NCBI GenBank assembly: GCA_016808115.1
Contig: JAEQBH010005398.1
Location: forward strand, 45,203-109,202
Length of the DNA stretch: 64,000 nt
Origin: Tetrastigma voinierianum
Taxonomy: Eukaryota; Streptophyta; Magnoliopsida; Vitales; Vitaceae
Direction of reading: 5' to 3'
Both the position numbers and the translations under genes were made by a program. Positions 35,989-47,838 of this stretch are shown one piece after another. The notes below the pieces were generated by a model. That model ran no database searches and was not told the DNA's origin. It worked only from the letters and a program-made list of their open reading frames with translations. The stretch's first letter is position 1. Every line of letters begins with the position of its first letter.

Positions 35989-36317
35989 CCAAATTTGATC
36001 TTATCTCTTGTTTTTCATAAGGTCATGTTTGGATTGTCATTTTTTTGTTAAGTTTTCCATTTTTTTTTGCATTAAAGTCAGCCATTTCTCTTTCATTTGC
36101 ACTTCTATTTATCAAATATTCTCTGATGGCATATAAACTTATTCTTATATGACCCTTAAGTCATAATGTGACATTTTACTATTTTACCCTTGGCTCTTGT
36201 ATTATTCGATTTATCATTTTCGTTCTTATGATATAAATTAGGAAAAATACAATTTTAACTTATTTTATACCTAAACATGTTATAAAAGCTACTTTAGGGT
36301 ATATTTTAGGTGTTATA

Positions 36318-36840
36318 GATGGCTCTCACCCTCATCCGCACCCTGACTGCTCTACACCAGCCAAGGTGGCCTTAAATCCATGCTTTCTCCGTTGGATTCG
36401 ACAAGACAAATTGCTCTTCGGTGCTTTTGTCGTCTCTATCTCTACTCTGTTGATTCCCGCAGTTCGACAATCACTCCACCTCATGATGCACGGCTCACTA
36501 CTTGCGAACACATACGCTCGTCCATCCGTGGAGCATATTAAGAAAATCAAGGATCAACTTAGTGCATATCAAGGGTTCTCGGACAATCCTTGAATCCACG
36601 TGCGAGTTTATCAAGTGTTGTCGATTAACTTGTTGCTCTTGGTAAACCCCTCGATCATGAGGACCTTATAGACAAAATTTTGGATGGTTTAGATGATGAT
36701 TATAAAACCATTGTTGATATTGTCCAAAATCGTGAGACTCTAATTCTCTTTGATGAATTACATGAAAAATTGATCAATCCAGAATTGGCGCTCAAACACT
36801 TGCAGTCCGGTCACTCCTTGTTCCAGGTCAGCATGACATA
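36318..36840 (+). pseudogene. Ty1/copia element 2 gag, part after the insertion
   Basis: It continues the gag from 22,980: 'DGSHPHPHP', then 'ALNPCFLRWIRQDKLLFGAF' at 36,369-36,428, 'LANTYARPS' at 36,504-36,530, 'HIKKIKDQL', and in another frame 'GKPLDHEDLIDKILDGLDDD' at 36,642-36,702 and 'LILFDELHEKLIN' near 36,740. This is a full-length UBN2-type capsid region with several single-base indels. A stop follows near 36,838. Confidence 0.8.
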
Positions 36841-36999
36841 GCCTCGAGTGTCACACTTGACTTACGCGGGTTGAACTCCGCTTTCCATGGCCGGTCATCT
36901 TGCTTTCAACCCCAGGCCTCATTCAAACACCCGATCACCAGGCCCTAAGTAGCGCCCGACCTCGCCCGTACCTTGGTCGGTGCCATGGCTATTGCACCG

Positions 37000-37330
37000 T
37001 TGGTCACTTAGTCAGTTAGTGCCCGATCTACCAACTGGTGTCGACCTCCTCTACTCGAGCTCCTGCCCACCTACATGCACGACCCTCCTCGACTTCACAC
37101 CACCACCAATGGAAACCCATGGCTCATGTTGCAACACCTTCGACTACGGAATCTCCTCCATGTTTACTGGACAGTGGAGCCTCCCATCATGTAACCGCCG
37201 ACCTCAACAATCTCATGCTTCATGCTCCTTATGGCCAGTCCGGATGACATTATCGCGAGTGATGATGCTTGGGTTACATATTACTCGTCGGGTACAACTT
37301 CTTTGTCTACTTCTTCCGAATTCGGTTGCC
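37000..37330 (+). pseudogene. Ty1/copia element 2 protease relic
   Basis: An open frame at 37,038-37,247 contains 'LLDSGASHHVTADLNNL', with the catalytic DSGA at 37,170-37,181 and the HH that marks copia proteases. The preceding Pro/Ser/His-rich stretch is the usual gag-protease linker. The overlapping 141-aa frame at 36,980-37,405 is in another reading frame and has no domain. Confidence 0.75.
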
Positions 37331-37599
37331 CGTGTTTATGTGCGCCATGAAAAGAAACGCCTCTCTATCTCCGCGATTTTTCAAAACAAACAAAACTTCG
37401 GTTGAATTCTTACCCTCTTCTTTTGTGTGAATGATCTACAGCGAAACAGTGTCTAATTCACGGCGCACTAAAGGCGGTTATGAGTGGTAAACCAAGTCTT
37501 CTCCACCCACATCATTGCGTTTTCGATTACCAAGCCACTCGCCGACTAGCGTCATTGTAGGACACCTTAAGCACATTCTTGGCACTTGGTTTCAAATTC

Positions 37600-38400
37600 T
37601 GACTCCATCTTGTGTCTGCCTTTATCGCCCTCATTTAATTGTAAACTGTTATTACAATAAAAGTCATAAGTTACCTTTTTCTCAATCCACACTTGTTTCC
37701 TCTGCTCTTTTGTAAATTATCTTCTATGATGTATGAACCTCTCCTATTTTGCCAACTGGATATTTCAAATACTACGTCATTTTTGTTGACCACATCACCC
37801 ACTATATATGGCTCTACCAGCTCAAAGCAAGTCAGATGTCAGTTTGGTTTTTCCCCGCTTCAAAACCCTTGTTAAGAATTTCTTTAAACGGAAAATCATT
37901 AAATTGATAATGGGGGTGAATACACTAGTTTGTCTACCATCTTAGCCACTCATGGAATCTCTCATCGTATATCTCCCACATACTCTAAACAAAATGGTTT
38001 CTCGGCGTCGCCAGTCACGTGCTGAAATAGGTTTAGCCCTTCTCTCTCGGGCCTCTCTTCCGCTTTCCTTTTGGTCATATGCCTTCATCACAGCTACATA
38101 TCTCACTAATCTTCTTCCCACACCCACACTATAGATGTCCTTTCCATATCAAAAATTATTCGAGACTCCTCCCAATTACTCCAAACTTTGTGTCTTTGGC
38201 TGTGTATGTTATCCATGGCTTCGACTGTACTTGTTTCATAAACTTGCTTCTTGATTCACCCTCACAATGTCTTCCTCGCCTACTCGCTTACTCAAAGAAT
38301 ACATCTGCTGACCCTTTCACTACCAAGACATCACTCAGTCATGTTTTTTATTTAGTCAATCTATCCTTTAATACATTGCTAATCCTTCCTCACACTTTCG
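37600..38400 (+). pseudogene. Ty1/copia element 2 integrase relic
   Basis: Blocks follow in order but in changing frames: 'HKLPFSQSTLVSSA' (37,660-37,705), a degraded 'YDVWTSP'-like segment near 37,725, 'YYVIFVDH'-like at 37,770-37,790, 'KNFFKRKII' near 37,880, 'LATHGISH' near 37,945, 'KQNG' near 37,985, 'LALLSRASLPLSFWSYAFIT' at 38,033-38,092, 'YLTNLLPTPTL' to 38,134, and 'CVFGCVCYPWL' near 38,185-38,220. This is the full integrase core plus C-terminus. It would insert element cDNA; here it is not translatable. Confidence 0.8.
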
Positions 38401-38540
38401 ATGCGATCATTTCGATGGCGGTATATAGTGGACCTCCTTGCCGAATCGCGACGACGGATGCTTGACCAATCCACCTTCTTGACCCATAGGCCTTGTCTTC
38501 AATCGGACACTACCCTTTCAGTTACCACGGGTTCCGCACC

Positions 38541-39170
38541 ATTAACGGTATGTGAGTATATGTTGATGACCACCAAACATTGCTTATCGCGATTGATAAA
38601 CTCTTAATTTATGCATCGCTTCGATGGGGTGACCATTGGATTGCCATAAAGCGTATTCTCGATTATTTATGTGGCCTTTATTGATCATGGGCTTACTATC
38701 CATCATCATTCGCCTCTCCGCCCCATGCCTATTTGATCTTGACTAGAGTGGAAATAAAGATGATTTTACTTCAACCAGTGCATTCATTATATACCTTGAG
38801 CACAATCCAGTTTCTCGGAGTTCCAAGAAACAACGCATAGTTGCACTCTCCACCACTGAAGTCGAATATCGCTCTGTCGCTGCCACTGTTGCTAACCTTT
38901 GTTGGATATCTAATTTACTTGGTGAGCTCGGTTACACCTCTACTCAGACACCAGTTGTCTACTGTGACAATGTTGGAGCGACTAACCTCTGCTCTAATCT
39001 GGTGTTTCACTCGCGTATGAAACATGTTGCACTAGATTACCACTTCATTCACGAACAAGTTCAGAACGGTGATCTTCATGTCACACATGTTGTCTCCGCG
39101 GATCAGCTTGCAGATGCTCTCACCAAACCTCTATGTCACATACGTTTTCATTAGTTACTCTTCAAGATTG
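38541..39170 (+). pseudogene. Ty1/copia element 2 RT remnant (YVDD) and RNase H
   Basis: Most of the RT is missing: integrase-end sequence gives way after about 38,400, and the next recognisable RT motif is the catalytic YVDD at 38,559-38,570. 'LLIYASLRWGDHW' and 'AIKRIL' follow (38,605-38,665). RNase H is well preserved: 'SSKKQRIVALSTTE' at 38,820-38,860, 'VAATVANLCWISNLLGELGY', 'VVYCDNVGATNLCSN' near 38,955, 'HVALDYHFIHEQV' near 39,025 and 'ADQLADALTKPL' at 39,100-39,135. The missing fingers and palm would be several hundred bases, so this looks like an internal deletion. Confidence 0.8.
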
Positions 39171-39205
39171 GTCTCTTATACCAAGGCTCCAACACGAGGA
39201 AGCAT

Positions 39206-39418
39206 TGGAGAATCAGATTCTAAATCTGATTTAATTTAAATCCTGTAATTATAAATATGTAATATTTAGATTTAGATTGATTCTAGTGTACAAATATGCA
39301 TAGTTTAGATTTAGTTACTAGATTCATTCTTTCATTTCTTGATTCAATTTGTAATATTTATATCTTAAGTTATTCAATGAAAAATATTAATTATTATTCA
39401 TTTAAGTCAATCTCTACA
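39206..39418 (+). repeat. 3' LTR of copia element 2
   Basis: It starts TGGAGAATCA after a purine-rich 'cgaggaagc' tract and ends TCTCTACA or up to four bases earlier. It matches 22,467-22,675. No clear duplication flanks the pair. Confidence 0.8.
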
Positions 39419-40124
39419 GCGCATTATTTTGTGACCTATTTTTTTAATATATTTGAGAATTATTGTATTAATTTGTTAACATGTTAGAAACCTATATACT
39501 AGTATGATGTAGATGGTAAACTAGCATTGGTCCAAAAAAAAAGTGGTTGAAGATTGGGAGTACTCTTAAATATATTTTATTTTATTCCTTTTGTTAGCAT
39601 CTATATATATAAGCAGCGTTTGGAGATCCTTTTGTTTGGGTTTTAGTGTGATGGAGATCGAAATTCAAGGATCTTTTTATGGTTCTTGATTTTCAAAGTT
39701 TGGGCATCGATTTCAAGCCATATAGGATGTTAGAGACTTGAGGTTTTAATCAAGGAATTGTGATTTGACTTGTTTTATTTGAGTGGATTATGTCATAGCT
39801 ATGAGCTCAAAGCCATTCTTGCCCTTATTTATTGTTTTGTTTTTTTTAGATTTTAATGTGAACTTATGCAGCTTCTCCGTTATTAATTAATCTCATTGAT
39901 TTTATGTCATATTTATGGTTCAAATTTTGTAACTTCTTCCCATGCGTTTTATATGTTGATTTCGACTTATTCATGATTAACACATTAGATCTTGACTCCA
40001 ACATATTCATGCTTTTATAGATCGATATTTTGTTTTGCTTTCTTTAAATATATGCATCATTTACTACCATATGATTTGATGATTGATTTTCTCTTATTTA
40101 TTTGCTGCCATATGATTTGATTTG
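39419..40124. other. AT-rich spacer, no gene seen
   Basis: No motif or long frame. A promoter-like 'tatatatataag' lies near 39,604. The words 'tatgatttgat' and 'gattttctcttattta' near 40,070-40,120 recur after the neighbouring solo LTR near 41,325-41,385, as a local duplication independent of the 5-bp target site. Confidence 0.5.
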
Positions 40125-40129
40125 TGTGT

Positions 40130-41286
40130 TGATGAGTGCCTAAAACACTCATATTATACTCGCGTCCACTTTATGTTTTTAGTTGATTTTACATTTTAAA
40201 TAAGCGCATTATAGCCCAAGATATGATTTGCGGAGTTTTTGTGAATTGCAGGACAAGAGAGTAGTTTTTGGGCGATTTAGAGCTGATCAGAAGAAGTAAG
40301 AGAAACACTAGCAACCACGTCGCGACGCCTGGTCAACAGAGGAAAGTCAACAAACGACACGACATCGCGACGTTGCAACGTCGCGACGTCATTGTGATTT
40401 CTACCTCAGCATCATTACAAAGCGTGAAGACCCTGAATTTTGGAGGGGAGAGCGTACGGACTGGAAATGTAGCAGGCGACAGCGACTCGGATCTTTGGAA
40501 GACACTTTCTTTTTGTATTTCTTCTTTCGATAAACTGCGATGATTTATAGATTGATTATGTGTACATTCAATTCCAACATGTTCTAGATTTATATCTGGG
40601 GTTTTTGTTGAACCCTGTCACAATTGAATGGATTAAGGTTTAAACATATATTATTCAGTTTATTTATGATTCGCATTGATCTGCTCTATATCTGTGATTT
40701 AAATACATGGTGATGTCTGGCCAACATTGGCATGATTCGAATTTGGAGTGTCAGAGATCAAGTCCCGGGACTCCTAGGGATCTGAATAGAGGGACCCTCG
40801 GTTAAATCGATAAATAGAGATATCTCGATTTCGAGTGTGGCGATTAGGGTTTGAACATTTAAATGTTTCGGAGTATTGGGTCAGGGCAGAAATGCACCCA
40901 ACCCTACTAGCGAGATAGGCAGATACACTCGAGAGAGAGTATCTCGTAGGCACAATCACCCCATCATCAAGAAGTCATTAATAGACTGAGTAGTAATTTC
41001 TATAGTTAATAATCCATCAAAAGTGGCAGGGGGAGACAAATCCCTAGTCTTTACACGCAAAGTAATTTTACAAGTTCATTTAGCTTTATTTTTCTTATCA
41101 CACAAGTTATTTAGATAGAAATTCAGAGTTTAAATCCATATAATATTATAAGAACAATTTCAGTAGTCAACGCACTTCTCCCTGTGGATTGATATCCGTA
41201 CTTAGGTACACTATATTACTTGATACGATGCGTGCACTTGTGCACATAGGCGTACATATTTTACACATCACACTTTCGGCCTATCA
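40130..41286 (+). repeat. Solo LTR of an Athila/Tat-like family with TSD TGTGT
   Basis: It starts TGATGAGTGCC and ends CGGCCTATCA, so the termini are inverted (TGAT/ATCA). It is flanked on both sides by TGTGT (40,125-40,129 and 41,287-41,291). It contains GTCGCGAC words near 40,318 and 40,380, as in the family D LTR. Length is 1,157 bp. No internal region is present, so it arose by LTR-LTR recombination. Confidence 0.85.
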
Positions 41287-41291
41287 TGTGT

Positions 41292-41789
41292 ACACTTTAT
41301 TTTATTTTATTTACTTACTGTTATATGATTTGATTTGTGTGTACATTTCTATTTATTTAAGATAATGATTTTCTCTTATTTATCTGCCATTACCAATTGT
41401 CCCACCAATTGTCCTTTGTTCATTTATTTTCAAACCCATTAAGTTTACCTTTATTCATTTTTTTCTTATTTTTAATAACAATTTCTTGTTTATTTATTTT
41501 CTTATATATTTTCAAACCATTCTTTAATAACAATTTTCATTAATCAAAGAGAATTACAAACTTAGGACCACAAATCAATTTCCAAAGAAATTGAGTCAAA
41601 AAATAAATACACATGCAATTGGGCAATACTACAAGTACCCTAAAATAGATGAGGAAGAGATGCAAATATTACAAAGCATCAAATACCCTTTTATAGGCTA
41701 GGGGTGGAAGCAAATTCCCCTTTTAATTGATGTGGGATTGCAAAATAAGGACAAAATATTACAAGGACCAAAATTTTCCCTTGTTTAAT
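41292..41789. other. AT-rich spacer next to the transposase relic
   Basis: No gene seen. It may be the 3' untranslated part of the CACTA element whose exons lie just to the right on the minus strand, but no CACTA terminus was recognised. Confidence 0.4.
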
Positions 41790-42170
41790 GTGGCTCTAAA
41801 TACTAAAGTGGGAGTTGCACCAAATCCAAAACCACGTACATGACCATGTCTTTTCAGACCCATCACTTGTGTGTAGTTGCTATTCATTAATAATGGAGGA
41901 GATGATGAAGATTCTCCCATTTTGTGATTGTGTTTGAGATACCATAAGCTCCTCAAACTTGGCCTAAAGGGATAATTAGGGGGGAAACACTCTTAGATTA
42001 ACATAGAAGTATGTTATTGCATTTATACGGTAATTATTATTAAAAATAATTAAGTACTCACCATAATTTCACGAGATGCATTGTCAACAGAGTTTCCATT
42101 CTTAAGTGTTTGTGTGAGCTTGAACATTACTCTCCTATTGGGTTGTGTACCATCCTCCCTCAATCGTGCC
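41790..42170 (-). pseudogene. Ptta/En/Spm (CACTA) transposase C-terminus, two exons
   Basis: On the minus strand, exon 1 (about 42,170-42,062) reads 'RLREDGTQPNRRVMFKLTQT' and 'NGNSVDNASREIM'. A 98-base intron follows (42,061-41,964), with a consensus GTGAGT donor and a TTTAG acceptor. Exon 2 reads 'AKFEELMVSQTQSQNG' and, after a one-base shift, 'NSNYTQVMGLKRHGHVRGFG' and 'FGATPTLVF'. This is the conserved C-terminus of plant proteins annotated as Ptta/En/Spm transposase. They belong to CACTA transposons and bind or cut the element ends. The 5' part is cut off by an LTR at 42,186. Splice sites are intact but at least one frameshift is present. The short open stretch at 41,759-41,956 covers exon 2. 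Confidence 0.6.
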
Positions 42171-42185
42171 TATTGTTAGTCGTTT

Positions 42186-43832
42186 TGCAACAGGCCCCAA
42201 ATTCACTACAAGTATACGGATAGTACAAATAATATAGTGGAATCTAAGAGTCTGGATATCGTTCTTAAGGATGCACTCTTGGTTTGACCAACTAAGTACC
42301 TTAACTAATGGATCGCCTTGTTATTTAAGCTTTAAAGACAAAGGATAGGTTGGTTGAAAGGAACTAACTAAACTAACCTAAAGAACAAGAAACACAAAAA
42401 CTAGGCTAAAACATGCTTTCAAACAAGAGGAATATGACACTAGGGCAGATTAGTGTCACTATATGCATTCAGTTCCTTCTTAAGTCCCAAATTGAGAATT
42501 AAGTGCTATGATTTTGGCCGAGGGGAAATAAAATAAGTGACTTCATCTTCCGCTTGTTGGTCACACTTTCTCACTCCCGTAACTTAGTCTATGTCCTATT
42601 CATGTAAGAAAATAAGAAGTGGTAATATGCCAAATTGGCCCTCTTAGGCAATTCATCGATCACCTTCCGATCTATACTATGAATGTTTAGACTATTGAAA
42701 ATTATTCTCCGTTCGATCCATCTGAATTTCATATAATGCTATTAGTAACCCAACAATCAATTTATGCTCCCACATACAATTGAAAGAAACAAGAATCTAT
42801 CCCAAACCTAGCCACATTTAGAATAGAACACAATAACATCAATAATTTAGCTAACAATACTCGATAGCATAATAGATAAAGGAATTGAAACATAGAGGTT
42901 CACAAATCAACCCTAGATTAAGAGTTTAACCTAGCATCCGATAATCCTTATACAAACAATGTATTCAATAAGTTCAAAAAGGAAAAGAGATGGAAATTTA
43001 GAAACAATGATATAAATGAGTCTCCTCCTTCAATCTTCAATCTCCTTCCCTAAGCTTGGATTAGACATTCCCCTTTATTCAAAGACTTGTTTCTCCTCTG
43101 TTCTTGAGGTCTTCAAAATGTTTCCAACCACCCTTGCAATTAGGGTTCATTCTTTTTTTATACCCACTTTTTTTAACCAAAAATGACTCAGAATTTAAAA
43201 TTGGGCTTTCTTTATCGCAGGGCATCGAGTCATAGTGTTAAACACTTGGCCGGCCGCGCCAGCCTAGTCTTGAGTGCCATGACCATGGCTCGGCTACTTC
43301 AATGTTGGGCACCGGCTTGTAGCGCTTCGGTGTTATTGTGGTATGTATACGTGTTGTTTGATGTCTTGAATTCCCTAAGGCCATAACTCTCTCGTTCGAG
43401 ACTTCAAATTTAGCCAGACCCATGGAAGCTTAGAGAGTGTAGAATCCATCCATGCTAAAACAAAAGGCAATGGAAAGTCATCATACAGGCTAAAAATTGA
43501 GATAAGTTGCTATTTAATGCATGAGATGACTTGAAAATTTCCCATTTTCCTTCAGGCTGTGTTACTTTTAAATCTCACGGCTCCAATTGAGTTGTCTTGG
43601 ACTCTATGAACAACTAAGAAGTCTAGAGTCTAGAGTCCATGGGAAGAGCCATAGGAGAACAAAGTACAGTTGAAGTTCCTATTTTTGGTCCTTGATTATG
43701 CACTTTTGCTCCTAAATGTACCTAGAACTAAAAGAGGATAAAATTGAGAATTAGACTCTTTCAAAACACCCTAAAAGCATGTAAATTATAGGTGAATAAT
43801 GATGTATAAACTAGTATAAAATGCAACAATCA
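42186..43832 (-). repeat. LTR of a minus-strand Athila/Tat-like element (family F)
   Basis: On + it runs from TGCAACAGGCCCC to CAACAATCA, so the coding strand reads TGATTGTTG...CCTGTTGCA. The tract 'aagttttggggtatt' (43,833-43,847) and the GAGGACAAGC signature (43,850-43,875), both on the minus strand, mark it as the 3' LTR. It interrupts the CACTA transposase. It contains a GC-rich island near 43,240-43,330. No coding. Confidence 0.7.
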
Positions 43833-44333
43833 AATACCCCAAAACTTGATTTTTTGCTTGTCCTCAAACAAAAAAAAGAAACATGTAAAATAAAAACACA
43901 AACACTAAGATAGAAATGAGTAAGAGCATGGTTTTAGAAACTAATTAAGAGAGGGAATTGAAAATATTCTTACAAATATATTAGTCGAATTAGGATTCCA
44001 AAACATTTATCATCTCTAAAAAGTTAGACATCAAAGTGGTTTGGTGATCAAGGCAAACTCGCCCCCAAATTCTCAAGAGACCTTTCCTAAAGGGACATAG
44101 TGAAAAATTTTGTTTAAGATCTCCAACATATACTAAGGTTCCAATGCACCCTTTAACCAAACTACACTCACTCGTTGATAAACTAAAAACTAACATAGGC
44201 CAAGAATGCACATTTTATTCAAAAACTAAAACTAAATAGTTTGATGCAATGCTAAGGAGTTTTAGAAGAGTGTCCATGTAGCGAGGATCCATTGACGACT
44301 ACCCACCAGTTGGTTAAGGGCACCGAACATTAA
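43833..44333 (-). other. PPT and truncated internal end of element F
   Basis: It begins with the PPT (43,833-43,847) and the GAGGACAAGC signature on the minus strand. The rest is non-coding 3' untranslated sequence of the element. It stops at another LTR-like start (TGTGACACC, 44,334), so the rest of element F, including pol, is missing. Confidence 0.55.
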
Positions 44334-46900
44334 GTTGTGACACCTAAAACCGAAGTCCTGTTGACCAGATCAACCCAGCGAAATACTACCTTAGGTAATC
44401 TATGCCTAAGCTTTGATATCAAGCGGTATCGAATACTTGTGAATCTTAGTGACTCGATACCACTTCGATATGTCTCATTTACTGAGATCCATTCATCCAT
44501 ATTTTAGTTAAAAATATGCAAATATTACATTTAAAACATTCTATAAGAGTTCGATCATGACTCTTTTACCATTATTACATACCGGAACTAGATTGTCCCA
44601 CAATTTTACAAAAAGGATTTATCAAAGCCACATGTTGGCCTTAACTGCAATTTCGATACTCGAATGAATGTTGTCCACGGTGTACACCACTGCACACAAA
44701 TGTTTTCTCATAAAGAGTGAGTCATGCCCGATGAGAATATTACGCCAAGGCTACTCCCCACTAAGTGCATGCAATGGTCATGTTCCACAAATTCACATTC
44801 GGATTTCAAGTAAAAACATGTAATTTCTACTATGGAATCCTACATGTCATACCATGAAATGAGATGAGACTCAATCATGTACCATGCCCCAAGTCCTTAC
44901 CGACTCCCATCATACCCGAGTCCTTACTGACTCCTATCACATAATGTCGAGGCCCATGCGTGATAAAATCCATAATTTATGGACTACATCTAGTGATCAT
45001 TTTACAAAACAAATTCATTTGTTTTCAAACCAAAAGCTTTTTGAATATTACACCTCAATGATCATTTGTATACAAAACTCGAAAGTCTTTATGTAGGTAG
45101 CGAATTTTTGGTGTCACATCGCAGGCTTCGCACACCTAGACACTTTTACGGGCTTCCACCGTTGGAATTATGTCTAACCACACTACCGAGTCTTTCACTG
45201 GAGAGAGTGTCTATCCCTGCTTACTATTACCCGACACAAGTTTTCTTTACCACTTTATTCAACCGTTCAACTTTGTTGGACTTCGTCCCACTTGACCAAG
45301 CCCACACAATCAAACACCAAACACAATGTTGATTCTTCAACCATGCACTCACACCCATTCAATGCGATGTCCCCGTGCAATTGCATGTTATATCATGCCA
45401 CATGTATAATGAATGCTACATAGACAACCTGATCCACACCATAAGATTGTCGTGGACAATCACATCACTTGCATATGACTTCCATACATCATTTCAGTCA
45501 TATTAATATATTATGCACACATATATCAACATCAACATACAACATGTCATTCTATGTTCAAGCAATGACACCACACAATCAAGCCATGTAATGACCATTT
45601 GCACATATAAACTCATCACATGTAAATACATTAGAAGACGCATATTGACATCCAAATATGTCACTTTTAGTCAAGTAATGACACTCTCAAACAAGTCATA
45701 CAATGGTCCCGAAGCAAGCCATAAACTATCACAAACCGGGCTAAGTGACCGACCCCAAACAAGCCATAAACCACGGGCCCTCACGCAATCAGACCGCTGA
45801 GCACCTTTACCTTAAAGCAATAAAAGCAACACCTTGCCTAGAACCCTAGAAAGTTCACCAATTACATCCTCGAGATAAGCCTAGGCGTCTGATCTTCGCC
45901 TAAACGAACCTTCCCTTTACTGGGCGAGGGCCTTTCTTCTTGGGGAGGCTCCTGTCCTCGCCTATGCGAAGAAGCCAAACGAGGAACTCGAGACATCCAG
46001 GCCGTTTTCGGCAAAAAATGGAAAATAAATAAGTAAGAAGGAATTCCTACCTCTTTGGTATTAGAATCTGAGGAAGCCTCATGGACACTTCATAAACCCG
46101 AAACCTTTGATTTCCTGAACTCCTTGCTTGGATTCTCGGTGAAATCCCGCGTTTTTGGTACCCACCCTTAGCTCTCGTCGATGTGACGAACTTTCGTTCT
46201 AGCACGATGAACTTCAATCGACGGAATTTCGTAGATCTTGGAAGGAAGCTCTTGGCTCTCCTCTTTCTCTCTTCTCTCACTCACTAACAAAACCAGGAAA
46301 ATGGGATCCCCTTTTCGCCTTTTGCCCCTTTGTTTTAACATAATTCTTAAGTTAGAATTGGCTACGATCTGTGTGTCTACACTTGCTCGAGTCCGATTTT
46401 GCGGCAATTTATTCGTTCAGTTCAAGTCCAAATTACTTTCTATGAACTTAACTCAAGTTATTTCCTAACCCAAGGATTTTCATAAAAAAATCACCGTCAG
46501 CCAGGAGATCATTGGATACTCGTCACCCCAAAAGGCAAAATTATTTTATCTTAGAAATTGACCAGAAATTAATCTGAGTAACTAGATTTCATGAGACGAA
46601 TCCAACGGTAAGATCCATTTTTTCATCCGAGATCTATAAAATTTCCAGGTTTTCAACTTGTACTATTGCATCAATTCACGGTTTGCCATTTTTGAGAAAA
46701 TTCAATTTTTTGAGTTTTACATAAGTTCTCCTTGAACTTCACCTTGAACAACTCAGCCCAAAGCCAAAGCACTTACTTGTGAGATCAACTCATCTTCTAT
46801 TCCACGTAACGAGCAATGAAGTCAATGACTCCCAGTCAGTTGGTTTAAGACATTAGGCTTTGAAAGGCCACCTAGACTATGCTCGGGATTCCGATTGGAT
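44334..46900 (-). repeat. Probable minus-strand gypsy LTR (family E)
   Basis: It starts TGTGACACCTAAAACC, like other chromovirus LTR ends in this window. It has a pyrimidine-rich leader-like segment at 46,255-46,330 and CGCCTA.GCGA words near 45,880-45,970. There is no coding. The right border is a guess; no second copy lies in the window to confirm it. Confidence 0.35.
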
Positions 46901-47690
<790 letters not shown>

Positions 47691-47806
47691 AATCTAATTA
47701 GAAGGAGATATTTTTAGGGAAACAAATGATTGATATTATCTTATCTTAATTTTTATCTTTAAACAAATTGGTACACTTGTAATACTTTTCTATGCTATAC
47801 ACACAC

Positions 47807-47836
<30 letters not shown>

Positions 47837-47838
<2 letters not shown>

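Larger units (their letters stand above)
22984..36317 (-). mobile_element. Ty3/gypsy chromovirus (Tekay/Del-like), family A, inserted in copia element 2
   Basis: On the minus strand the order is 5' LTR (right, 29,527-36,317, itself interrupted), tRNA-iMet primer site (29,509-29,520), gag, protease, RT, RNase H, integrase with a C-terminal chromodomain-like segment, PPT (24,915-24,932) and 3' LTR (22,984-24,914). The flanking pentamers TATGG (22,979-22,983) and GATGG (36,318-36,322) look like a target duplication with one mismatch. The insertion splits the copia gag. All parts are present but frameshifted. Without the nested insert the element would be about 8.5 kb. Confidence 0.9.
29527..36317 (-). 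repeat. 5' LTR of chromovirus A, split by a solo LTR
   Basis: The two parts, 29,527-31,138 and 35,994-36,317, together match the 3' LTR. On + it starts TGTCGCACCCC and ends TGTTATA, a mutated TGTTACA. The insert between the parts is flanked by CCAAA on both sides. The two LTRs of the element differ by many substitutions and indels, so the element is fairly old. Confidence 0.85.
22467..39418 (+). mobile_element. Ty1/copia element 2, outer shell of a four-level nest
   Basis: Short LTRs (22,467-22,675 and 39,206-39,418) enclose a primer-site-like TGGTATCG at 22,676, gag, protease, integrase, a deleted RT and an RNase H, all on +. Gag is interrupted at 22,981-36,317 by a minus-strand chromovirus. 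Removing that insert leaves an element of about 3.6 kb, shorter than usual for copia because most of the RT is missing. The LTRs differ at a number of positions, so the insertion is not recent. Confidence 0.85.

Noticed and set aside
36980..37405. 141-aa frame, the longest open frame in the window
   Set aside because: It overlaps the copia protease in another frame. The real domain (DSGASHH) is read from 37,038-37,247.
41759..41956. Short minus-strand frame as a separate host gene
   Set aside because: Its sequence matches exon 2 of a CACTA transposase C-terminus and is joined to an upstream exon by good splice sites.
42204..42212. CACTACAAG as a CACTA transposon terminus
   Set aside because: The nine bases lie within the LTR that begins at 42,186. 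No partner terminus or 3-bp duplication is visible, and the text continues as LTR sequence.
44276..46880. Possible long direct repeat flanking family E (44,276-44,345 against 46,803-46,875)
   Set aside because: Only patchy similarity ('cagttggtt' and 'ccaccta' words). Too weak to call without an alignment.
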